In this document: in pieces, positions 58,662-64,000 of the stretch
How positions within the stretch are numbered: the stretch's first letter is position 1
Layout: each line of letters starts with the position of its first letter
Assembly: GCA_016933955.1 (NCBI GenBank)
Contig: JAFGTT010000012.1
Location: 92,326-156,325, forward strand
Reading direction: 5' to 3'
Origin: Candidatus Zixiibacteriota bacterium
Lineage (GTDB): Bacteria; Zixibacteria; MSB-5A5; GN15; PGXB01
Length of the DNA stretch: 64,000 bases
The notes under the pieces: model-generated
Told to the model about the DNA's origin: nothing
Seen by the model: the letters and a program-made list of their open reading frames with translations, nothing else
Databases searched by the model: none
Translations under genes and position numbers: made by a program

Positions 58662-59300
58662 ATGAAAATCACACTGATTTACGATAATGAAACCAGCCGC
58701 GATGACCTCATCGCCGACTGGGGATTCGCCTGTCTGGTCGAATTCGACAATCATCGTATTCTTTTCGATACCGGGGCCGACGGCCGGATTCTCCTCAAAA
58801 ATATGGCCGCTCTGAAAATCGAACCGGAATCGATTGAAATCGTATTTATTTCGCATCTCCACTGGGATCATACCGGCGGATTGCAGTCTTTTATCCGCTT
58901 GAATCCCGACGTAAGACTATATATCCCGGCCAATTATGATCCTCCGGCGGATGCCCGGAAGGTGGTCGGAATTAAAGACCCGGTTCAGATCGAAAAGAAT
59001 CTTTTCTCGACCGGCCTGCTGGAAGAAATCGAGCAGTCACTGATAATAAAAACCGCTCATGGTATAGTGACCGTGGTCGGTTGTTCTCATTCAGGAGTAG
59101 AAAATATTTTAAAATCGGCCGGGAAACACGGTAAAAACTTCGCCCTGATCGGTGGCCTGCACGGATTTGAAAATTACGAGGCCCTTCGGGATTTGGTTCA
59201 CGTCTGCCCGACTCACTGCACCCAGCATAAAACCGAGATAAAAGAAGCCTATCCAAAAAAATATATCGATGGCGGCGCCGGGAAAATCATCGAGCTATAA
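58662..59300 (+). CDS. Metallo-beta-lactamase fold hydrolase
   Basis: The 212-residue protein has the MBL motif HLHWDHTGG (HxHxDH), a second histidine near CSHSG and ligand Asp in DTGADGR. It resembles the 7,8-dihydropterin-6-methyl-4-(beta-D-ribofuranosyl) aminobenzene-5'-phosphate synthase-like/MBL group by the N-terminal MKITLIYDN. The reaction is unknown. It is convergent with the lipoprotein gene (5 bases between stops). Confidence 0.9.
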   Translation: MKITLIYDNETSRDDLIADWGFACLVEFDNHRILFDTGADGRILLKNMAALKIEPESIEIVFISHLHWDHTGGLQSFIRLNPDVRLYIPANYDPPADARKVVGIKDPVQIEKNLFSTGLLEEIEQSLIIKTAHGIVTVVGCSHSGVENILKSAGKHGKNFALIGGLHGFENYEALRDLVHVCPTHCTQHKTEIKEAYPKKYIDGGAGKIIEL

Positions 59301-59305
59301 TAATA

Positions 59306-60112
59306 TCACCGGTAGAAATCATAGGCCGCGCGGGCTTCCGCCCACCATTCCGGTTCTGGCTCCGATTCCACTTCGAACCCCGTCAGCCAGCTCCCGATAT
59401 AATCCATCCCGCCCTGATCATTCTCCCGAAAATAGAAGAAATGGCTGTTCAGGCAACCCGACGGGCAATCGCCCCAGGCGTCCCGGGCCAGAAAGGTCAC
59501 TTTCCCCTCGACCAGCCACGGATACATATTGCTCCAGTCACCGCCATAGCCGTTGGGCTCGCATAGTATAACCCCCGCAAGCGGGCGATAATATTCGGCC
59601 AGGTATTTCGGGTGAAGCTGGCCCTTGAAATGCAACGAAACACAATTGCAGTCCGTGAAAAGTACCGAGGTGTCGATCGAGGTCACTCCGAACAGGGTAT
59701 TGAGTGAATCCCATTCGGTGTATGTTCCGGCCCGAAATTCCGCCGCCGCCTCCTCGGATAACTGAATCAGCAGTTTCCCCACCTTATAGGGGAATTGAAA
59801 GGTAATATTGGCTTCTGGAATCGAACCGCCGTAGGTTTCGCGAACCTCTTTCAGCCGGTCGCGAAAGCGGGCAAATAGAGCCCCGCTGGCCAGAAGTTCA
59901 TCGCCGTACCAAAGGGCCATCAATCCCGGTTCGCTGTTGTCGAAATCAGCATTGGCCACCATTTCCGGGGTGATGGCCGGAAGACCGGCCCACGGATCCG
60001 GATTGTTTCCGGGCAGGCCGACTTTAATCGGATTGTCCGAATCACCGCACCCGCTTGGCACCAGCAAAACGACCGGCAGTAAAAAAACCGCCAGAATTTT
60101 GATTAATCGCAT
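59306..60112 (-). CDS. Hypothetical lipoprotein
   Basis: The 268-residue protein has a lipoprotein signal with lipobox LVPSGC (Cys 22) and a Gly/Asn-rich linker; the remaining 230 residues form an alpha/beta domain with four to six Cys (for example FTDCNCVSLH and GDCPSGCLNS), probably disulfide-linked. No known domain recognised; a lipid-anchored periplasmic or surface role is inferred. Confidence 0.75.
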   Translation of the reverse strand: MRLIKILAVFLLPVVLLVPSGCGDSDNPIKVGLPGNNPDPWAGLPAITPEMVANADFDNSEPGLMALWYGDELLASGALFARFRDRLKEVRETYGGSIPEANITFQFPYKVGKLLIQLSEEAAAEFRAGTYTEWDSLNTLFGVTSIDTSVLFTDCNCVSLHFKGQLHPKYLAEYYRPLAGVILCEPNGYGGDWSNMYPWLVEGKVTFLARDAWGDCPSGCLNSHFFYFRENDQGGMDYIGSWLTGFEVESEPEPEWWAEARAAYDFYR

Positions 60113-60307
60113 AACTCCCTCCTCCTAATCTTCCTCATTACAGACTTATAAATAAAATACGCCTTCAATATTTTTTTGTCAAACCGGCCCGGGTATTTTT
60201 TAACAATTGCATTTAAATTATAAAATATTTATAAATCGGTCATCGGCCGCCGATACAAACAAAAGGCCCCCGATTTGACTTAAACCACGCGCCGAGGGGA
60301 AGTTGTC

Positions 60308-60979
60308 ATGACACAAAGATCGACTATTTTAAAACTCGACCGCCTCACCCGGCTTCTGCCGGATATGTCGCGGCTTGAGGCCAGCCTCCATGAAAAGGGG
60401 TACCGATATATCGCAGGGGTCGATGAGGCCGGGCGCGGACCTCTGGCCGGACCGGTGGTCGCCGCCGCCGTGATTCTCCCGGTCGGACTGGAAATCGAGG
60501 GTGTCGATGATTCCAAAAAACTGAGTGCCCGGCGCCGTGATGAACTTTTCGATGAAATTGCCGCCTCCGGGGCCTTCTGCGCCGTCGGAATTATCGACAA
60601 CGAAACGATCGATAAAATTAATATTCTTCGGGCCGCCTTGCTGGCCATGCGTAAAGCCGTCAGCTCCCTGGAACAAAAACCGGAACTGGTCGTGGTCGAT
60701 GGCACCAGTGCCATCCCTAATCTCGATATTCCCCAGCTGGCTGTCGCCGGCGGCGACGCTCTCTGTAAATCGGTCTCGGCCGCTTCGATTATCGCCAAAG
60801 TCACAAGGGACCGGATTATGGATAAATACGACGAGCGCTATCCCGAATTCTCGTTCGCCTGCCACCGCGGTTACCCCACTAAAAAGCATCTCGATGAATT
60901 GCGGCAGTACGGCCCGACCGAAATTCACCGGAAAAGTTTCAAACCGGTCATGGAAATCCTGGAACAGACCGTAGGTTGA
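60308..60979 (+). CDS. rnhB: Ribonuclease HII
   Basis: The 223-residue enzyme removes RNA from RNA-DNA hybrids and misincorporated ribonucleotides. The N-terminal motif AGVDEAGRGPLAGPV (Asp39, Glu40) and a second Asp in VVDGTSAIP are present, as are ASIIAKVTRDRIM and CHRGYPTKKHLDEL. A GAGGGGAAG ribosome site precedes the ATG. Confidence 0.97.
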   Translation: MTQRSTILKLDRLTRLLPDMSRLEASLHEKGYRYIAGVDEAGRGPLAGPVVAAAVILPVGLEIEGVDDSKKLSARRRDELFDEIAASGAFCAVGIIDNETIDKINILRAALLAMRKAVSSLEQKPELVVVDGTSAIPNLDIPQLAVAGGDALCKSVSAASIIAKVTRDRIMDKYDERYPEFSFACHRGYPTKKHLDELRQYGPTEIHRKSFKPVMEILEQTVG

Positions 60980-60988
60980 TATCTGAAA

Positions 60989-61354
60989 TTGAATTCCGAT
61001 CCGAAACATAATCAGCGTCAAAAAGGCCGCCGCTATGAGTGGCAGGCCGAACAGTTTCTTATTTTCCGTGGTTTCCGGATTCTCGAGCGTAACTGGCAGG
61101 CAGGTCATAAAGAAATCGACCTTATCGCCGTTCATGACAGATTAATCGTCTTTGTCGAGGTTAAAGCCGGTCTGACCGATAGATATGGCCACCCGGCCGA
61201 ATGGGTGGATCGTAAAAAACAGGAGAACCTGATTTCCGCCGCCCGCCAGTATATTCTCGAAAAAAATTTACAGGATTTTGACTTTCGGTTTGACCTGATT
61301 ACTTTTTTCGAAGGCCGGCTGGAACATTTCCCCGATGCCTTCCAGACCTCTTAG
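60989..61354 (+). CDS. YraN/UPF0102 family protein
   Basis: The 121-residue protein has the endonuclease-like fold: KGRRYEWQAEQFLIFRGFRILERNW, the EIDLIAVHDRLIVFVEVKA motif (nuclease-type acidic/Lys set) and RQYILEKN. It starts with TTG at 60989, 9 bases after rnhB, as often found beside rnhB. Some members bind DNA junctions, but no function is firmly known. Confidence 0.9.
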   Translation: MNSDPKHNQRQKGRRYEWQAEQFLIFRGFRILERNWQAGHKEIDLIAVHDRLIVFVEVKAGLTDRYGHPAEWVDRKKQENLISAARQYILEKNLQDFDFRFDLITFFEGRLEHFPDAFQTS

Positions 61355-61403
61355 CTGAATTTAGAATATTCGATTCTCCGGATAAAATTCTCGGCTCCCT
61401 GTA

Positions 61404-61772
61404 TCATTCCATCATATGGTCTTTATTTTGCCGAAGTTCGTTCATTTCCTGGCCTACCCGCACCGATGTCAGGCTGTCCACCAGTTCCCAGACCCTCAGC
61501 CACTCGGCCTGCTTGCCCTCCATCCGTGTCCTGAAAATCGCCATACTGTCGGACGTTAGGTTATATGCCTCCAGAATCGAATCCCGCGCGGCCAGAAAAT
61601 CCTGGTTGCTGCCCCGATTATATTCGGCCGCAATCCCGATCTCGGTTATAACCTCGGCATACTTGAACAACTCCTGTTCACGCCAGGCCGCCCTCTTATC
61701 TTTAATCCAGTGATATCCGACAACCAGAAGCGCGATAATCGCGATTACGAGTATTATGCGGAAGTAATTCAT
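61404..61772 (-). CDS. Single-pass membrane protein, unknown function
   Basis: The 122-residue protein begins with one hydrophobic helix (about 4-22, [20 protein letters not shown]) and continues as a charged, mainly helical domain. It may be a small periplasmic or cytoplasmic partner. It is convergent with yraN and divergent from ispG. No motif recognised. Confidence 0.65.
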   Translation of the reverse strand: MNYFRIILVIAIIALLVVGYHWIKDKRAAWREQELFKYAEVITEIGIAAEYNRGSNQDFLAARDSILEAYNLTSDSMAIFRTRMEGKQAEWLRVWELVDSLTSVRVGQEMNELRQNKDHMME

Positions 61773-61846
61773 TTTCCCAACTTTCAGTTGATATAATCGG
61801 TAAACTGTATAAATTACCGGTCATAACTATCGGGGTCAAGGAATAT

Positions 61847-62926
61847 ATGGAACCTTCATTCACTCCCGCCCGGAGGAAAAGCCGGGCCGTCAAGGTCGGC
61901 AATGTTATCATCGGTGGCGGTTTTCCGGTCAGCGTGCAGTCGATGACCAATACCGATACCCGCGATGTCGCCGCCACCGTGGCCCAGATCAAACAGCTTG
62001 AGCAGGCCGGATGCGAGATAATCCGGGTGGCGGTGCTCGATGATGATGCGGCCGCGAAACTCCACGAAATCAAAGCCCGGATCAATATCCCTCTGGTGGC
62101 CGATATTCATTTCAAATACAAATTGGCTCTCAAGGCTATTGCCGGCGGAGTCGATAAAATCAGGATCAATCCCGGTAATATCGGCGAGGATTGGAAAGTC
62201 CGCGAGGTGGTCAAAGCCGCTAAAGACGCCGGTATCCCTATCCGGGTCGGGGTTAACTCCGGTTCTCTTCCCAAAGACCTGACCGAGCGGTACGGCCATG
62301 ACGACCCCGAGGCTTTCGTTACCGCGGCCCTCCGCCAGATCGAAATCCTGGCCGAAAGGGATTTCCAAGATATTGTCGTCGCCTTAAAATCTTCCTCGGT
62401 TATCACCACCTACCGCGCCCACCTGATGCTGGCCGAGAAGATCGACTACCCGTTCCATCTTGGTATTACCGAATCGGGCACCCTTCAGACCGGCACCATC
62501 AAATCCGCCATCGGTATCGGGGCTTTACTTTTGGCCGGGATAGGCGACACCCTGCGGGTATCTCTCACCGCCGACCCGGTCGAGGAAATCCGTGTCGGCA
62601 AAGCCATCCTCAAATCACTGGAATTAAAAAAAGACGGTGTCGATGTTATTTCCTGCCCCACCTGCGGCCGATGCCAGATCGACCTGATTGCCCTGGCGCA
62701 GTCTATCGAACAAAAGACCCGGCATTATAAAACGCCTTTGAAAGTGGCCGTGATGGGTTGTGTGGTCAATGGTCCCGGCGAGGCGGCCGTAGCGGATATC
62801 GGAATCGCGGGGGGTGATGGTTTGGGACTACTTTTCAAGGGCGGTCGAATCATCCGCAAGGTCCCCGAACACCAGCTCGAACAGGTTCTTCTCGAGGAAA
62901 TCGAAAAAATGACCGGCGGGCAATAA
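61847..62926 (+). CDS. ispG: 4-hydroxy-3-methylbut-2-enyl diphosphate synthase (flavodoxin)
   Basis: The 359-residue enzyme makes HMBPP from MEcPP in the non-mevalonate isoprenoid path. It has the TIM-barrel N-domain ([36 protein letters not shown]) and the C-domain with [4Fe-4S] ligands CPTCGRC and the Cys of [10 protein letters not shown] plus Glu. It is the short, two-domain bacterial form. AAGGA precedes the ATG. Confidence 0.97.
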   Translation: MEPSFTPARRKSRAVKVGNVIIGGGFPVSVQSMTNTDTRDVAATVAQIKQLEQAGCEIIRVAVLDDDAAAKLHEIKARINIPLVADIHFKYKLALKAIAGGVDKIRINPGNIGEDWKVREVVKAAKDAGIPIRVGVNSGSLPKDLTERYGHDDPEAFVTAALRQIEILAERDFQDIVVALKSSSVITTYRAHLMLAEKIDYPFHLGITESGTLQTGTIKSAIGIGALLLAGIGDTLRVSLTADPVEEIRVGKAILKSLELKKDGVDVISCPTCGRCQIDLIALAQSIEQKTRHYKTPLKVAVMGCVVNGPGEAAVADIGIAGGDGLGLLFKGGRIIRKVPEHQLEQVLLEEIEKMTGGQ

Positions 62927-62929
62927 GAG

Positions 62930-62965
62930 AGCCCCGCCATGATGGGGTTTGACGGGGCTTTAGCA
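62930..62965. terminator. Terminator between ispG and the small-protein gene
   Basis: Stem AGCCCCG (62930-62936) and CGGGGCT (62953-62959) with a 16-base loop; the T-run is short on the plus strand. It may serve both converging genes. Confidence 0.55.
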
Positions 62966-62997
62966 ACAGGGGCAAACAGAGATTTTTTTATAATTCG

Positions 62998-63207
62998 TCA
63001 GGTGGCTTCCATCGCCAGGGACATCTCTCTCACATTTTCGAGACCATGCATCTTCCCGGCCAGGCTCTCCCGTGTGGTGAGCCAGTCATGGGAAATTTCG
63101 AGCAGGCTGTCATAGCTGGTTTCATCAATCCAGTCGATAATCACCCGGTCGATCTTCTGACCCTCAACCACCGCATCTTCCATTGTTAATGTAAATCTGA
63201 CTTCCAC
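62998..63207 (-). CDS. Small conserved protein of unknown function (family member 2)
   Basis: The 69-residue paralogue of the 29960 protein starts with GTG behind a strong AAGGAG site. Conserved parts are VRFTLTM, the ID..I.DWI core and ISH.WLT. It is an isolated gene without the neighbours seen at 29960, so the two copies are dispersed, not a tandem duplication. Function unknown. Confidence 0.8.
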   Translation of the reverse strand: MEVRFTLTMEDAVVEGQKIDRVIIDWIDETSYDSLLEISHDWLTTRESLAGKMHGLENVREMSLAMEAT

Positions 63208-63811
63208 CTGTTCTCCTTATGGAAACATTTTCCGATTGAACATGTTGGGCTTTTATGCAAGTCCGGTGCCGGGCGCGCCCGCGTCTCGCCCCAAACACCT
63301 AATCTGTTGTTCGGTTGCATCTTATACAGCCAAATCAGGCACCATGCGACTTGATTGACAGGCCAAATCTATGGGACAATCCCCATACCGACCCGCCCCT
63401 TTCCGATTGTCATGGAACAACGCGAAATACCGCATCGGCCGGGGCATTAAATAACATCCCACGGTTCCGGTGCCGCCCCCCTTGGGGATTGTTGAAAAAG
63501 TTACTATTTTTCAATTCGCCCATACGGTTTTTGTGTCTGTTTTAATAAACATAGAGAATTCCGGGTGTGGGCCTTTTCTTCGACACTGACGGGTGGCCCA
63601 TGTCTTCAGACGTGGGAATTATCGAATGAGTTAAGTAGGTCAGGGGTGCGCTTCTTACTATATTGTGCGCGGTAGACGCCCTCTGTATAGTATCATAAGA
63701 TCCTTTACAGTTTGTGTCATGACTTGGTTTACAGTTATGGTGTATTTGGTTTTCGATAAAAGAGATTAAATATACCTCAGAAATCTTTTTTACCTTACCC
63801 ACTTTCTTCCT
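63208..63811. other. Non-coding region before the terminal repeats
   Basis: No frame with a ribosome site or protein-like sequence. It holds the element TTGTGCGCGG (63663-63672), also seen at 54251 in the gap upstream of the FN3 gene. Confidence 0.55.
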
Positions 63812-63968
63812 GTCATTCCAGCCCTTTGCCTGTCATCCCCGCAAGAGGTCTGTCATTCCCCCAAAAATCCCGTCATTCCCGACACCCTTTTTTGTCATTC
63901 CCGACACTCTTTTTTGTCATTCCCGACCTGATCGGGAATCCATCCTAATTATCCCCTCTTGAGAGGGG
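63812..63968. repeat. Degenerate tandem GTCATTCC repeats with inverted repeats
   Basis: Six copies of GTCATTCC or GTCATCCC lie at 63812, 63832, 63852, 63872, 63894 and 63916, spaced 20-22 bases. The last copy opens an inverted repeat ATTCCCGA (63919-63926) and TCGGGAAT (63932-63939), and a palindrome CCCCTCT-TG-AGAGGGG follows (63953-63968). Such elements are dispersed in bacterial genomes; here they continue past the window end. Confidence 0.8.
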
Positions 63969-64000
63969 TGGATCCGCCGGAGGCATTTATGCCGCAGGCG

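Noticed and set aside
63542..63802. A minus-strand 86-residue frame before the terminal repeats
   Set aside because: Composition is random-looking, there is no ribosome site, and it lies in repeat-like DNA.

Overview
The window reads as a Gram-negative chromosome of the FCB superphylum, most likely a member of candidate phylum Zixibacteria. The support is indirect: about 50% GC, many secreted proteins ending in a dockerin-like repeat built around NILDVTYLINYLYKGGPAP, outer-membrane barrels, and single-copy housekeeping genes. No rRNA, tRNA, CRISPR array, prophage or complete insertion sequence was seen.

Layout. 1-1600: end of one M16 peptidase and a second M16 protein without the zinc motif. 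1733-3687: an omptin-like outer-membrane protease and a serine hydrolase. 3937-9941 (minus): NAD(P)HX repair enzyme, Lon, YchF and endonuclease IV. 10438-14233: a type IV pilus minor-pilin operon (PilV-, PilW-, PilW-, PilX-like) behind a leader with an intrinsic terminator. 14316-19900 (minus): two more M16 proteins, a barrel protein, a DUF4097-type protein and an rRNA methyltransferase. 19950-29182: a patatin fused to an outer-membrane barrel, then two large secreted peptidases (M6 and C25 type) with dockerin-like tails. 29288-29746: a probable unannotated structured RNA with strong promoters and a strong terminator. 29960-33354: three small uncharacterised genes, then DciA-like and GyrB.

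33618-41318: a VOC protein and a methyltransferase, then (minus) a cobalamin-riboswitch operon encoding a BtuB-like receptor and a secreted beta-propeller that may act like BtuG, then an HD protein, a coiled-coil membrane protein, a histone-deacetylase-like hydrolase and CsaA. 41369-47780 (minus): three small unknowns, an LpoA/LivJ-like lipid-free periplasmic protein, a bifunctional nuclease, and the rplI-DUF2232-rpsR-rpsF-pth ribosomal block; S6 has a long acidic tail. 47926-55613: a stand-alone dockerin-like protein, copper ATPase, ECF sigma factor, M23 endopeptidase, a 46-residue basic protein, an SDR oxidoreductase and an FN3-like dockerin protein. 56404-63207: RRM protein, glutamine synthetase, MBL hydrolase, lipoprotein, RNase HII, YraN, IspG and a second copy of the small protein seen at 29960. 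The last 200 bases hold a degenerate tandem repeat and inverted repeats.

Most promising for new biology: the riboswitch-controlled BtuB plus dockerin-tailed propeller, the RNA gene at 29419-29746, the paralogous 69-72-residue protein family, the pair of zinc-site-less M16 proteins, and the omptin-like protein outside Proteobacteria. All calls were made by reading the sequence; no database search was possible.
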